NCBI GenBank assembly: GCA_035530615.1
Contig: DATKUL010000002.1
Location: forward strand, 124,001-188,000
Source: Candidatus Paceibacterota bacterium
GTDB lineage: Bacteria > Actinomycetota > Actinomycetes > Nanopelagicales > Nanopelagicaceae
Reading direction: 5' to 3'
DNA: 64,000 nucleotides
Both the position numbers and the translations under genes were made by a program. The notes below the pieces were generated by a model. It made no database searches. It saw nothing but the letters and a program-made list of their open reading frames with translations, and was not told where the DNA came from. Positions 7,560-16,181 of the stretch are shown here, piece after piece. Each line of letters begins with the position of its first letter. Within the stretch, counting starts at the first letter, position 1.

Positions 7560-8567
7560 ATGAGCAAAAGTAAAGAAGTTTCCGTGGTCAAGAATAACGC
7601 TGCACGTCCGCCATCATTCTGGCGCCGTTTTGGAATGCAATTTGGAATCTGGGGTGTTGGGGTTGTCATCTGGCTGATCTTTGTTGTAACAGCTTCAGAG
7701 GCATTTACCTCTAGAGATATCTATCTGGCATTCGCTTCCTCTACGCCGATTTTTGCTTTGATGGCGATCCCATTGACATTAGTTGTTATTACAGGCGAAA
7801 TTGATCTCTCATTTCCTTCAACGATGGCACTAGCCACTGCTGGATTTGCAAAAATCTACTCTGGCACTGGGAGTATTTGGATTGGAATTGCAGGTGCACT
7901 TTTCATTGGAGTGCTTTGCGGTTACTTCAATGGATTCCTGATTACATACTTCGCCATACCGTCACTAGTTATTACGATCGGCACAGGATTTCTTTTCCGT
8001 GGCATCGAACTCGCATGGATGAATGGATCAGGCGTTGGATTGACTGATCCTAAATTACAGAAGATTACGACTCTCCTTGTTGGGCGGTCGTTCTTTGGTA
8101 TTGCAAATCAATTCTGGTGGACAATTTTGGCGACTTTGATTTTGTGGTTTATCTTGAATCGCACTAAGTACGGGTCTCACGTATTTCTTACGGGTGATAA
8201 CAAAATTTCTGCTCAGTTAATGGGTGTCAACGTTTCACGAGTTAAGCGCAGCACTTTTGCAGTTATGGGCTTCTTTGCGGCATTGGCTGGGTTGGTGGCA
8301 TCCTTTGAAGTATCTTATTTCTGGCCAACCCTTGGTGACGGTCTCATGCTCAACTCCATTGCATCAGTCTTCTTGGGTGGTACCAGCGTCTTTGGCGGAG
8401 TGGGTACCGTGACGGGAACTTTCGTTGGGTCCTTCATCATTGGCGCAATCAATGCAGGGATTGTCGCATCGGGAATCAATGCGTTCTACACGCAAGTTTT
8501 CTTCGGCTTAGTCATTATTCTTTCTGTAATCATGCAGGCAATCATCAGCCGCCGAGTCAAAAAATAG
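7560..8567 (+). CDS. Sugar ABC transporter permease (CUT2, RbsC-like)
   Basis: A 335-residue integral membrane protein with about 8-10 hydrophobic segments. It carries RbsC-family landmarks: GEIDLSFPSTMALA in the first third, the GYFNGFLITYFAIPSLVITIGT block, and a glycine-rich FLGGTSVFGGVGTVTGTFVGSF near the C-terminus. A soluble N-terminus of about 25 residues precedes the first segment. It forms the channel of the transporter with the preceding ATPase and binding protein; the gap to the ATPase is 2 nt. The downstream gene starts 28 nt later, so transport and catabolism are probably co-transcribed. Confidence 0.9.
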   Translation: MSKSKEVSVVKNNAARPPSFWRRFGMQFGIWGVGVVIWLIFVVTASEAFTSRDIYLAFASSTPIFALMAIPLTLVVITGEIDLSFPSTMALATAGFAKIYSGTGSIWIGIAGALFIGVLCGYFNGFLITYFAIPSLVITIGTGFLFRGIELAWMNGSGVGLTDPKLQKITTLLVGRSFFGIANQFWWTILATLILWFILNRTKYGSHVFLTGDNKISAQLMGVNVSRVKRSTFAVMGFFAALAGLVASFEVSYFWPTLGDGLMLNSIASVFLGGTSVFGGVGTVTGTFVGSFIIGAINAGIVASGINAFYTQVFFGLVIILSVIMQAIISRRVKK

Positions 8568-8595
8568 TTCTGCAACAGGGGGTAACCACGAGCAG

Positions 8596-9510
8596 ATGAG
8601 TAGTATGCAGCAAGTTCGTGGCGTCTGCCCTGTTCTCTCCGTTCCATTTACGCTAACTGGTGAAGTGGATTACCAGAGTTTTCGAAATCTCGTGCAATGG
8701 ATTATTTCATGCGGCGCTGAATCGGTATTGATGTTTGGCGTCGCAAGCGAAAACATAAAATTGGATGATCTTGAGCGCGATCGGCTACTTGAAATCTTGG
8801 TAGAAGAAAAACGTAAGGCATCTCTCACGATTGTGGCTTCAGTTGCTGATCATTCTCTCGAACTAGCGGTGGTTCGTGCGCGTAAGTATGAAGCGATGGG
8901 TGCTGATTTCATCAATATTTTGCCACCCTCTTTTTTTGCACCATCGGCCGAGCAAATCCTCGAACACCTGCGAGGAATCCTTTCTGCAGTGAAGATTCCC
9001 GTGATCATCCAACATCTGCCGCAGGCAGGGGGGATGGAGGACGTCGCAGTGCTGGCCCAATTGGCCGGCGAGTATGAAAATTTGGCAATGATTAAATGTG
9101 AAGCCAACCCACCTTCGGCATCCATTGAACGAGTAAAAAGTTTGACTCATGACTCAGTTGGAACGCTCATTGGGTGGGGCGGAATTTTCTGGGCTCAGGG
9201 AGTTCAAGCGGGTGCTCTAGGAGTACAACCGGGGTGCGCACTAACCGATGCGTATATATGGGCCGAAGACGCATTGGATGCGGGCGATTTTACAGAATTT
9301 GAAAGACGCTTGAACACTTTTATTCCTTGGATTGCACGTTGGATTTCCAATCTTGAGCAATTGATTGCGGTTGAGAAAAGTATTCTGCAACGTCGTGGGA
9401 TTATCGCTACTGCCTACTGTAGGCGCCCCACCACAATTTGGGATGCTGAAATTGAGGCAACGCTAGACGAGTCAATAGTTTTCCTTCAAAGCATAGGAGT
9501 GCACTTATGA
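8596..9510 (+). CDS. Dihydrodipicolinate synthase-family aldolase/dehydratase
   Basis: A 304-residue class I aldolase of the DapA/NanA superfamily. The N-terminal RGVCPVLSVPFTLTGEVDY matches the family opening, MFGVASENIKL corresponds to the substrate-carboxylate loop, and the Schiff-base Lys lies in LAMIKCEANPP. Members in sugar operons cleave or dehydrate 2-keto-3-deoxy sugar acids. It overlaps the next gene, a DgoD-like dehydratase, by ATGA, so dehydration to a 2-keto-3-deoxy acid followed by cleavage to pyruvate plus an aldehyde (or further dehydration) is the natural reading. ATG 8605 is an alternative start. It is not lysine-biosynthetic dapA, given the context and divergent loop. Confidence 0.82.
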   Translation: MSSMQQVRGVCPVLSVPFTLTGEVDYQSFRNLVQWIISCGAESVLMFGVASENIKLDDLERDRLLEILVEEKRKASLTIVASVADHSLELAVVRARKYEAMGADFINILPPSFFAPSAEQILEHLRGILSAVKIPVIIQHLPQAGGMEDVAVLAQLAGEYENLAMIKCEANPPSASIERVKSLTHDSVGTLIGWGGIFWAQGVQAGALGVQPGCALTDAYIWAEDALDAGDFTEFERRLNTFIPWIARWISNLEQLIAVEKSILQRRGIIATAYCRRPTTIWDAEIEATLDESIVFLQSIGVHL

Positions 9511-10670
9511 AGATCACGAAAATCACTACAACCGTCATTAATGCCAAGATGCGGAACTGGGTGATCGTTCAAGTCTTCACGGATCAGGCGGGACTTATTG
9601 GAATTGGGGAAGCGACAGTTGAATTTCAAGCCCAAGCAGTCGTGGGTGCTATAGAAGATCTGGGTCAGTTAATTGTCGGACAAGATCCACGGGATATTGA
9701 AAAACTTTGGCAGATAATTTATCGCCACCCTTTCTTCAAAGGCGGCGTAATCACAATGTCCGCCTTGAGTGGAATTGATCAAGCACTCTGGGACATTAGC
9801 GCTAAGGATTTAGGCGTACCACTTTGGAAAATTCTTGGCGGCCTTGCTCGGGATCGAGTGCGAATGTATGACCATCTTGGTGGTGGTAGTTCGGATGCTG
9901 TTTACAACTCCGATACTGCACAATCCTTTGCTGAAAAAATGAAGCAATCAATTGCAGATGGATTTACAGCTGTGAAAATCTTGGCAGTGCCACAATCGGC
10001 GCCACTTGGGGGAAGTGCCGGATTGCGACATGCGGAAGAACTAATGGGATCAGCGCGTGATGCCGCAGGTCCTGATGTGGATATTATGATCGATTTCCAT
10101 GGTCGTACGAGTGCAGCTATGGCGATCCAGTATGCAAAAGTTTTAGAACCATTCCATCCACTCTTTTTGGAAGAGGTGGTCCAACCAGACCAACATGAAG
10201 CCTTGGTGCGTGCCCGGCGCGGCATCAATCTTCCATTGGCAACAGGGGAGCGTTTACTCACGCGCTCTGAATTCTTACCACTCTTGAAAGACGGTCTCAT
10301 TGATGTCGCCCAGCCTGATGTCTGTCACGCTGGCGGCATCACTGAGTTGAGGAAGATCTCTGCGCTCTGTGAAACTTTCGGTGTCGTGATGGCTCCTCAT
10401 AACCCCTTGGGCCCTGTAGCCACGATGGTTAATGTCCATCTTGCGCTCACAACGCCCAATTTCCTTATTCAGGAAGTGATGCGCGCGGATGTTCCCTGGC
10501 GCGAAGAAGTATTTATCGGGGTGCCCGAGTTTGAGGACGGGCATATTCTTCCCCCGCAAGGTCTCGGTATCGGCATAGAGATTAACCAGATTGAGGCAAG
10601 TAAGCACCCATTCGTCTCGGTTATGCCAGTTCAGTGGTTCCATAATGACGGCTCAGTAGCAGATTGGTAA
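9507..10670 (+). CDS. D-galactonate dehydratase-like enolase-superfamily enzyme
   Basis: A 387-residue enolase-superfamily protein that reads closely like E. coli DgoD from memory: MKITKITT opening, IGQDP-like VGQDPRDIEKLWQ, DFHGR, CHAGGITE, APHNPLGP, and a C-terminal SVADW. Metal ligands are Asp196, Glu222 and Glu248 (GER); the catalytic histidines are His198 (DFHGR) and His298 (APHN). These enzymes dehydrate aldonates to 2-keto-3-deoxy acids. It lies between the DapA-family aldolase (ATGA overlap) and an SDR. The same island has a second DgoD-like enzyme (22502) and a third relative (3255), so each probably handles a different epimer. The exact aldonate is not determinable. Confidence 0.87.
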   Translation: MKITKITTTVINAKMRNWVIVQVFTDQAGLIGIGEATVEFQAQAVVGAIEDLGQLIVGQDPRDIEKLWQIIYRHPFFKGGVITMSALSGIDQALWDISAKDLGVPLWKILGGLARDRVRMYDHLGGGSSDAVYNSDTAQSFAEKMKQSIADGFTAVKILAVPQSAPLGGSAGLRHAEELMGSARDAAGPDVDIMIDFHGRTSAAMAIQYAKVLEPFHPLFLEEVVQPDQHEALVRARRGINLPLATGERLLTRSEFLPLLKDGLIDVAQPDVCHAGGITELRKISALCETFGVVMAPHNPLGPVATMVNVHLALTTPNFLIQEVMRADVPWREEVFIGVPEFEDGHILPPQGLGIGIEINQIEASKHPFVSVMPVQWFHNDGSVADW

Positions 10671-10675
10671 AATAA

Positions 10676-11434
10676 ATGAAACTTAAGAACGAACATATTT
10701 TAGTTACAGGTGGCGCAGCTGGAATTGGCGCGGCCATTGTTCTGGATGCGGTACAAGAAGGGGCAAGCGTGTCCTTCTGTGATATCAATGTCCCGGCAGG
10801 CGAGAAGTATGCCGAAGAACTCAGCACGCAAGGTTTCCAAGTTTTCTTCCACCAAGCAGATGTTGGAAATTTCGATAGCCTAAACGTGGCACACGACGCA
10901 ATGGTCGAACATTTCGGTCCAGTTACTGGCGTAGTCAATAACGCTGGTGTCAATGCCTATTACGATCCGGTTCTGATGACCAATGATGAATGGGAACGAT
11001 TCTTCAACGTTGACCTTAAGAGTGTGTGGCACACGGCGAAGTGCGTACTCCCCGGGATGCGTACGGCAAGGCGGGGAGCGATTGTAAATATCGCATCGAT
11101 CCATGCTCGCATGTCTTATCCCAAGTATTTTCCTTACGCAGCGGCCAAATCCGGTGTTATTGGATTGACCAGGAACCTTGCCCTTGACGAAGGGCGCAAC
11201 GGAATTCGCACCAATGCAGTTTCGCCTGGATACACCCTGACCCCGCTGCTGGAGTCTTGGTTCGTCCAGGAACCTGCCAAGCGGACTGAGGCGATGGCGG
11301 TACAGCCCATGGGCAGAATGGCGCAGACCTCGGAAATTGCAAAGGTGGTCACATTCCTTCTCTCCGATGATGCCTCCTTCGTCAACGGTGCTGACTGGAT
11401 TGTTGATGGCGGGCTTCACGCCCGTTTCGCCTGA
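10676..11434 (+). CDS. SDR-family oxidoreductase
   Basis: A 252-residue classical SDR: TGGAAGIG (11-18), acidic SFCDIN after beta-2 suggesting NAD, intact NNAG (88-91), and triad Ser141, Tyr154, Lys158. The C-terminus reads GADWIVDGGLHARFA. It starts 5 nt after the dehydratase stop and ends the CUT2 operon; the next gene has its own promoter. Likely roles are oxidation of the imported sugar to its lactone (feeding the SMP-30 lactonase) or oxidation of a keto-deoxy acid. It is a different paralogue from the SDRs at 1619 and 20627, whose active-site surroundings differ. Confidence 0.85.
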   Translation: MKLKNEHILVTGGAAGIGAAIVLDAVQEGASVSFCDINVPAGEKYAEELSTQGFQVFFHQADVGNFDSLNVAHDAMVEHFGPVTGVVNNAGVNAYYDPVLMTNDEWERFFNVDLKSVWHTAKCVLPGMRTARRGAIVNIASIHARMSYPKYFPYAAAKSGVIGLTRNLALDEGRNGIRTNAVSPGYTLTPLLESWFVQEPAKRTEAMAVQPMGRMAQTSEIAKVVTFLLSDDASFVNGADWIVDGGLHARFA

Positions 11435-11465
11435 TGTCGTGAAGAAAAAGTGGAGTGGACGAGCG

Positions 11466-11494
11466 TTGACAAGTATTTCTTCATATGAAAGTAT
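11466..11494 (+). promoter_or_regulatory. Probable promoter of CoA-transferase operon, with palindrome in the spacer
   Basis: A perfect -35 TTGACA (11466-11471) is followed after 17 nt by AAGTAT (11489-11494), 6 nt before the ATG at 11501. There is no Shine-Dalgarno, so the transcript may be leaderless. The spacer contains the perfect 10-bp palindrome TTCATATGAA (11480-11489), well placed for a repressor, possibly the GntR protein encoded in the operon. Confidence 0.55.
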
Positions 11495-11500
11495 TTAAGT

Positions 11501-12706
11501 ATGACACGTGGAGCCCTTGAGAAATTACGAGTAATTGATGCCACCCAGATGCTTGCCGGCCCCATCGCTGGAACGCGATTGGGGGATTTGGGCGCTGATG
11601 TGATCAAGATAGAGCCACCGATTTTGGGTGAGTTTAACCGCACTCGTGGCTTTGAGGATCAGATGAGTAATGGCGAGATGACTACTTTTCTCGCCGTCAA
11701 TCGCAACAAGCGTTCCCTTGCTATTGATCTAAAACATCCTGACGGAAAAGCTGTTATTCATGAATTAATTAAGAACTCTGATGTTTTTTTGCAAAATTTT
11801 CGATACGGGACTGCAGATCGTTTAGGTATTGGCTATGAAGAATTGCACAAAATAAATCCGCAATTGATCTATTGCTCTATTTCAGGGTATGGATCTTTTG
11901 GTCCTTATCGCGATCGTCCCGGTCAAGATCTTGTTGTACAGGGATATAGCGGTTCGATGTTTAGCGTTGGAGCCCTTGGCGACGATCCAACCCCTAGTGC
12001 ACTTTGGGGTGCCGATGTAATGACGGGGTATCAAGCGGTGATTGGAATTCTTGCCGCAATCGAATCACGCCATCTCACTGGCTTGGGCCAACATGTTGAG
12101 GTCGACATGCTGTCGGTAGTTATGGACTGCCAATTACAAGAGTTTGTTACGTATCTCAATACGGAGACGATGCCGCGCCGTATGGAAGAAAGAAGTGGGC
12201 ATGGATCTATTCCTGCTCCGTACGGCGTCTACAAGACTTCAGATGGTTGGATGACCTTAGCAATGGTTCCGCTTCCTATCCTTGGTGAAATTCTTAACGA
12301 TGATTGGTTACGTACTTTGGAGCATTACAACTCGGGCCATGAATATCGCGATGAGGTTTATCGCCTTATCCGTCATAAATTCGAAGGCAAGACCACTAAA
12401 GAATGGATTGAGATCTGCGATAAAGCCGGTGCATGGTGCGGACCCGTCTATAACTATGAAAACTTGGTTAATGATCCGCATATTCAGGAAGCTCAATACA
12501 TTGTCGAACAACCGCAATATCGTGGCACTAGTGCTAGGACGGTGCGTCCTCCATTACGACTTTCTGAGACGCCACCGACGATCCGTCGCGGTGCTCCTGC
12601 TCTTGGCGAGCACTCACGAGAAATTTTGAATGGCATTCTTGGGTTTTCTGACTTACAGATAGATGCATTAGTAGGAACTGGTGCAATCGGACTAGTAAAG
12701 GACTAA
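11501..12706 (+). CDS. CaiB/BaiF-family (family III) CoA-transferase
   Basis: 401 residues with family III features: LRVIDATQMLAGPIAGTRLGDLGADVIKIEPP at the N-terminus, the CoA-binding FLAVNRNKRSLAIDL block, SGYGSFGP, and the catalytic aspartate as Asp172 in ALWGADVMTG. These enzymes move CoA between carboxylic acids by covalent Asp-anhydride and thioester intermediates. It opens an operon with two crotonases, a GH105 hydrolase and a GntR regulator. That implies a carboxylic acid is activated as a CoA thioester and then hydrated or isomerised, which is unusual beside sugar-acid enzymes. The acid is unknown. Confidence 0.88.
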   Translation: MTRGALEKLRVIDATQMLAGPIAGTRLGDLGADVIKIEPPILGEFNRTRGFEDQMSNGEMTTFLAVNRNKRSLAIDLKHPDGKAVIHELIKNSDVFLQNFRYGTADRLGIGYEELHKINPQLIYCSISGYGSFGPYRDRPGQDLVVQGYSGSMFSVGALGDDPTPSALWGADVMTGYQAVIGILAAIESRHLTGLGQHVEVDMLSVVMDCQLQEFVTYLNTETMPRRMEERSGHGSIPAPYGVYKTSDGWMTLAMVPLPILGEILNDDWLRTLEHYNSGHEYRDEVYRLIRHKFEGKTTKEWIEICDKAGAWCGPVYNYENLVNDPHIQEAQYIVEQPQYRGTSARTVRPPLRLSETPPTIRRGAPALGEHSREILNGILGFSDLQIDALVGTGAIGLVKD

Positions 12707-12708
12707 CA

Positions 12709-13503
12709 ATGGCCGCAGCGAATCCCGGAAAAGTCATACTCGAACGCCATGGAAACACGGTACATCTGATTTTGGATCGTCCGGAGAAGATTAACGCGAT
12801 GACCACGGTGATGGACGAGATGATGAATTCTTATATTTATGAAATTAATAATGACCTCGATATTCGTGCCGTTGTATTGTATGGCAAAGGCGAGAAGGGG
12901 TTTTGTGCGGGAAGTGATTTAACTGAATTGGACGAGTATGGAACTAACTGGGAATACCGTAATCGCTTTAGTAGAGGACTCGATTACGCGCGCGCAATAT
13001 GGTTGATCAAGAAGCCCGTTGTTGCCGCAATTCATGGATGGTGCATCGGTGGTGGCCTAGAAATGGCCTGTGCTTCCGATATCCGTATTTCAACTTCTGA
13101 CGCCAAGTTTTTAGCGGGAGAAATTCGTTGGGGTTGGCATGGTGGTTCAGGTCAGACCCAACTCTTAACCCATGCGGTTGGTCCTGGAAATGCATCACTT
13201 TTTCTTCTCCATGGCGAGCCGGTAGATGCATCTACCTCATTGCGTATGGGTTTAATACAAGAAATGGTTTCCCGCGAAGAAGTTCTTCCCCGTGCAATTG
13301 AAATCGCCGAGTCCATCGCGGCAAAGGCTCCAATCGCGGCGCAAATGACAAAACATATGGTTCGTATGGCGCAGAGTATGCCGTTGGAAGTTGGGCTTCT
13401 TTATGAAAATGATTCATTCGCGTACTGCATGACAACGCAGGATGCGCAAGAAGGACAGAGAGCATTTGCTGAAAAACGTCCGCCGAATTTCAAGGGAAGG
13501 TAA
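12709..13503 (+). CDS. Enoyl-CoA hydratase/isomerase (crotonase) family protein, copy 1
   Basis: A 264-residue crotonase: LILDRPEKINAM, the oxyanion-hole block GFCAGSDLTEL, and GWCIGGGLEMA followed by FLAGEIRWGWHGG. The two acidic residues needed for hydratase activity are present and correctly spaced (Glu118 and Glu138, equivalent to Glu144/Glu164 of rat hydratase). It begins 2 nt after the CoA-transferase. It is clearly paralogous to the crotonase at 15309: both share (G)(T/S)NW, WHGG(S/A)G, YENDSFAYC / YENDTFAYC and TTQDAQEG, so the operon encodes either two steps on one substrate or a heteromer. The substrate is unknown. Confidence 0.87.
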   Translation: MAAANPGKVILERHGNTVHLILDRPEKINAMTTVMDEMMNSYIYEINNDLDIRAVVLYGKGEKGFCAGSDLTELDEYGTNWEYRNRFSRGLDYARAIWLIKKPVVAAIHGWCIGGGLEMACASDIRISTSDAKFLAGEIRWGWHGGSGQTQLLTHAVGPGNASLFLLHGEPVDASTSLRMGLIQEMVSREEVLPRAIEIAESIAAKAPIAAQMTKHMVRMAQSMPLEVGLLYENDSFAYCMTTQDAQEGQRAFAEKRPPNFKGR

Positions 13504-13507
13504 AGAT

Positions 13508-14596
13508 ATGTTCTCTGCCCCTGCGCTACCTAGTCGCCAGGAACGATTGGCAATACTTGAAAAAGTTGCAGCATCATTGCCTCGGATGCGTTTTGACACA
13601 TGGAATTTTGGTGATTCCACTGGGTTCGAAGGCATGATCGAATCCGGAAGGGTATTGAAAGACGACACTTATTTTGCCTTTGCTCATGGGTGGATGCGAG
13701 CTTGGGCGACCAGACCAACTCCATACCAACGGATGGATGCCACGGCTCCGGGAATGGCGATGGTTGAGGTTGCACATTTAGCTAATGACACCATTCTTCT
13801 TGGAGAACTCATTGGTTTAGCGCGCTACTTGATGTCGCGGCCCGTTGATCGCGGGATTTTTGATATGTGGGAGAGCATGTGCTTAATTCCGCCCTATGGG
13901 GGTGAGATGCTTCCTCCCAAGGAGGCTGCGCTGCTTGCTCAGCCGCCGCGAGGGTCGTGCGTTGATTGCTTGCATTTTGACCCGCCTTTTTTTACTGCTT
14001 TAGGCAAGGCCTTAGACGATCCAGAATTTACCGAAGTTGGAATCTCGCAAGCACTTGCATATATTGAAGCCTTGCAACAACCTGATGGAATCTTCGATCA
14101 TTTCTTTATGCATGGAGTAGCCGGAACTTTTGGCCCCGGATGGGGGCGGGGGCAGGGTTGGTCCATGCTAGGCCTACTAGATGTTCTTAAGAACATCTCC
14201 GAAGATAATCCCGCTCGAGCACATATTCTTAGCGCGGTACAGAAGCAGATTCACCGCATGATTGAACTGCAACGCCCCGACGGTCGTTGGTGGTGTGTTG
14301 TACATGATCCAACTTCGGGCGAAGAAGGATCAACTGCCGCCTTTATGGCAACGGGGTTTGCGCGCGCCATTAAGATGGGTATTGTGAGTAAAGAAGATGT
14401 ATTACCGCACGCGATCAATGCCCTTGCCGGTGCACTTGATGATACGGACGCGAACGGTCATCTTCGCAATGTTACTGCTGCGGTAATGGCATCTACTCGC
14501 GCATCGCATTACGTACATACTCCGCGTGGTTTCTTGGTCCCATGGGGGCAAGGGCCATTGGCACTAGCAATCTGTGAAATGGACGACTTAATATGA
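13508..14596 (+). CDS. Glycoside hydrolase family 105-like (unsaturated rhamnogalacturonyl hydrolase)
   Basis: About 362 residues from ATG 13508, which has AAGG upstream and lies 4 nt after the previous stop (an upstream in-frame start would overlap the crotonase). It has the alpha/alpha-barrel pattern of GH88/GH105: CVDCLHFDPPFF (Asp153, probable catalytic acid) and the signature WGRGQGW (212-218), normally WGRGNGW. No signal peptide, so it is cytoplasmic, as expected for GH105, which removes unsaturated galacturonate from imported pectin oligomers. It overlaps the regulator gene by ATGA. Its position between two crotonases is unusual and points to a substrate carrying both a sugar-acid and a carboxylate group, or to joint regulation. 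Confidence 0.8.
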   Translation: MFSAPALPSRQERLAILEKVAASLPRMRFDTWNFGDSTGFEGMIESGRVLKDDTYFAFAHGWMRAWATRPTPYQRMDATAPGMAMVEVAHLANDTILLGELIGLARYLMSRPVDRGIFDMWESMCLIPPYGGEMLPPKEAALLAQPPRGSCVDCLHFDPPFFTALGKALDDPEFTEVGISQALAYIEALQQPDGIFDHFFMHGVAGTFGPGWGRGQGWSMLGLLDVLKNISEDNPARAHILSAVQKQIHRMIELQRPDGRWWCVVHDPTSGEEGSTAAFMATGFARAIKMGIVSKEDVLPHAINALAGALDDTDANGHLRNVTAAVMASTRASHYVHTPRGFLVPWGQGPLALAICEMDDLI

Positions 14597-15312
14597 AAAC
14601 CAAGATCGCTAGAAATCTGCCAACCCAGATAGTCTGGGACTTGGGTAGTCGCATTATCTCTGGAGACATTCCACCAGGTTCAATTCTTACATCGGACACA
14701 TTAGAGGAACAGTTCGGCGTGAGTCGCACGGTCGTTCGCGAGGCTCTTAGGGTTCTTCATGACAAAGGGATGACCCGTGCTCGCACAAAGACCGGCACGA
14801 TTGTCCTTGAACGTGAAGAATGGAATTTGCTAGACCCTGATGTAATTTCATGGTTCCGGAGTTCTGGGCTGGCTCCAGAGTTATTGAAAGATCTTGAAGA
14901 GGTTCGTGCTAGTTACGAACCTTGGGTTGCTCGAATTGCTGCTAAACGGCGCGGCAGTAAAGATGTTGCCGTTCTTTCTTCAGCGTTAAAACGCATGACC
15001 GATGCGTACTACGGCAATGGCATGAAATCGGAAGTAATTGGCGAAGCTGACATGGCTTTTCATCAGGGCATGCTTGATGCGACGCAAAATGAGTTAATGA
15101 AACGGATTGGGACACTCTTCATTCCACTTCTGCGAATTCGCGATGAAATGGTTCGAGATGCCATTGATGATGGTTCTTTCATTATTCAGCATCAAGCAGT
15201 GCTTGATGCAATTATCGATGAAGACCCAGATGGTGCCGAACTTGCCATGAAAGCTCTCCTTGAAGCTGCAGCGCAGACCTCGTCGAATGCTCGGCGAAAG
15301 AACAAACAGTGA
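14593..15312 (+). CDS. GntR-family regulator, FadR subfamily (FCD domain)
   Basis: 239 residues. The N-terminal winged helix-turn-helix spans about residues 5-75: ISGDIPPGSILTSDTLEEQFGVSRTVVREALRVLHDKGM. The C-terminal all-alpha FCD ligand domain has the metal/ligand histidine segments AFHQGML and IQHQAVLDAI. FadR-type regulators of sugar acids (UxuR, DgoR, LldR) bind carboxylate effectors and usually repress. It lies inside the operon it probably controls, with ATGA/GTGA overlaps on both sides. A FadR-type site at 19432-19443 and the palindrome at 11480-11489 are candidate targets. Confidence 0.88.
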   Translation: MKTKIARNLPTQIVWDLGSRIISGDIPPGSILTSDTLEEQFGVSRTVVREALRVLHDKGMTRARTKTGTIVLEREEWNLLDPDVISWFRSSGLAPELLKDLEEVRASYEPWVARIAAKRRGSKDVAVLSSALKRMTDAYYGNGMKSEVIGEADMAFHQGMLDATQNELMKRIGTLFIPLLRIRDEMVRDAIDDGSFIIQHQAVLDAIIDEDPDGAELAMKALLEAAAQTSSNARRKNKQ

Positions 15313-16100
15313 CGCTGTCTATTCCAGTGCTCCCGGAAGAACTGGAATTTGATGTTGTTGATTCTGTTGCGACGTTAACACTCAACCGTCCTGAGAAATT
15401 GAACACGATGACACCAGCAATGGGCAAAGCGTTGATGCAACTAGTCTTTTACATTAACAACACCGAGAGTATTCGCGTTGTCATAATCACAGGGGCAGGG
15501 ACAAGAGCATTTTCTGCGGGTAGTGATATCAAAGTCTTAGATGATTACGGTTCAAACTGGCAATTGCGCAATCGTGACGACTATGCGCGAAGTATCTGGC
15601 AGATTAGGAAGCCTGCCATTGCAAAGATCCGTGGGTACTGTATCGGCGGTGGTCTGGAAATGGCGCTCCTGAGTGATATTCGCTATTCAACTCCTGATGC
15701 CAAATTCGGCGCCGGGGAAATTAAGTTGGGATGGCACGGTGGAGCGGGCAACACTCAGCTCCTTCCACGTCATATGAGTACAGGTCGAGCCCTTGAGATG
15801 CTGCTCACGGGGGACATGATTTCTGCGGACGAAGCTGAGAGGTCTGGATTGGTTGACCGAATATTTAACGAAGATGAGCTAGATCAGAAAGTTGGGGAAT
15901 TGGCAGCGCGAATTGCAAGTAATGCCCCGATTGCTTCAGAATTGGCTAAACATTTGGTTAGGATTTCGATGTCGACCGCTGTTGATGTTGGTCTAGCATA
16001 TGAAAACGACACCTTTGCTTATTGCTTCACTACCCAGGATGCTCAAGAGGGTAGAGACGCCTTTATTGGAAAACGTGCCCCGCATTTCGAAGGCAAATAA
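15309..16100 (+). CDS. Enoyl-CoA hydratase/isomerase (crotonase) family protein, copy 2
   Basis: A 263-residue crotonase with LTLNRPEKLNTM, AFSAGSDIKVL, YCIGGGLEMAL and FGAGEIKLGWHGG. The acidic pair is conserved as Glu117 and Glu137. It starts at GTG 15309, overlapping the regulator stop. It is clearly paralogous to the crotonase at 12709; the two genes are separated by the GH105 and GntR genes, so the duplication is not simply tandem. It closes the operon: 82 bp downstream lies the convergent end of the CUT1 permease operon. Substrate and reaction (hydration, isomerisation, or C-C cleavage) are not determinable. Confidence 0.87.
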   Translation: MTLSIPVLPEELEFDVVDSVATLTLNRPEKLNTMTPAMGKALMQLVFYINNTESIRVVIITGAGTRAFSAGSDIKVLDDYGSNWQLRNRDDYARSIWQIRKPAIAKIRGYCIGGGLEMALLSDIRYSTPDAKFGAGEIKLGWHGGAGNTQLLPRHMSTGRALEMLLTGDMISADEAERSGLVDRIFNEDELDQKVGELAARIASNAPIASELAKHLVRISMSTAVDVGLAYENDTFAYCFTTQDAQEGRDAFIGKRAPHFEGK

Positions 16101-16181
16101 TTGTGAAAGGTTCATCTGTCATATATCGGATCTAGCAATCTACTGATCCTGGATACATCGCAGTGGAGTATTCTGACTCTC

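Noticed and set aside
8596-9510. Lysine-biosynthesis dapA
   Set aside because: Context is sugar transport and an aldonate dehydratase, and the substrate loop differs from DapA; called only at the superfamily level.
16101-16181. Weak inverted repeat GGATC/GATCC between convergent operons as a terminator
   Set aside because: Only 5 bp with a 12-nt loop and no T-tract; not convincing.
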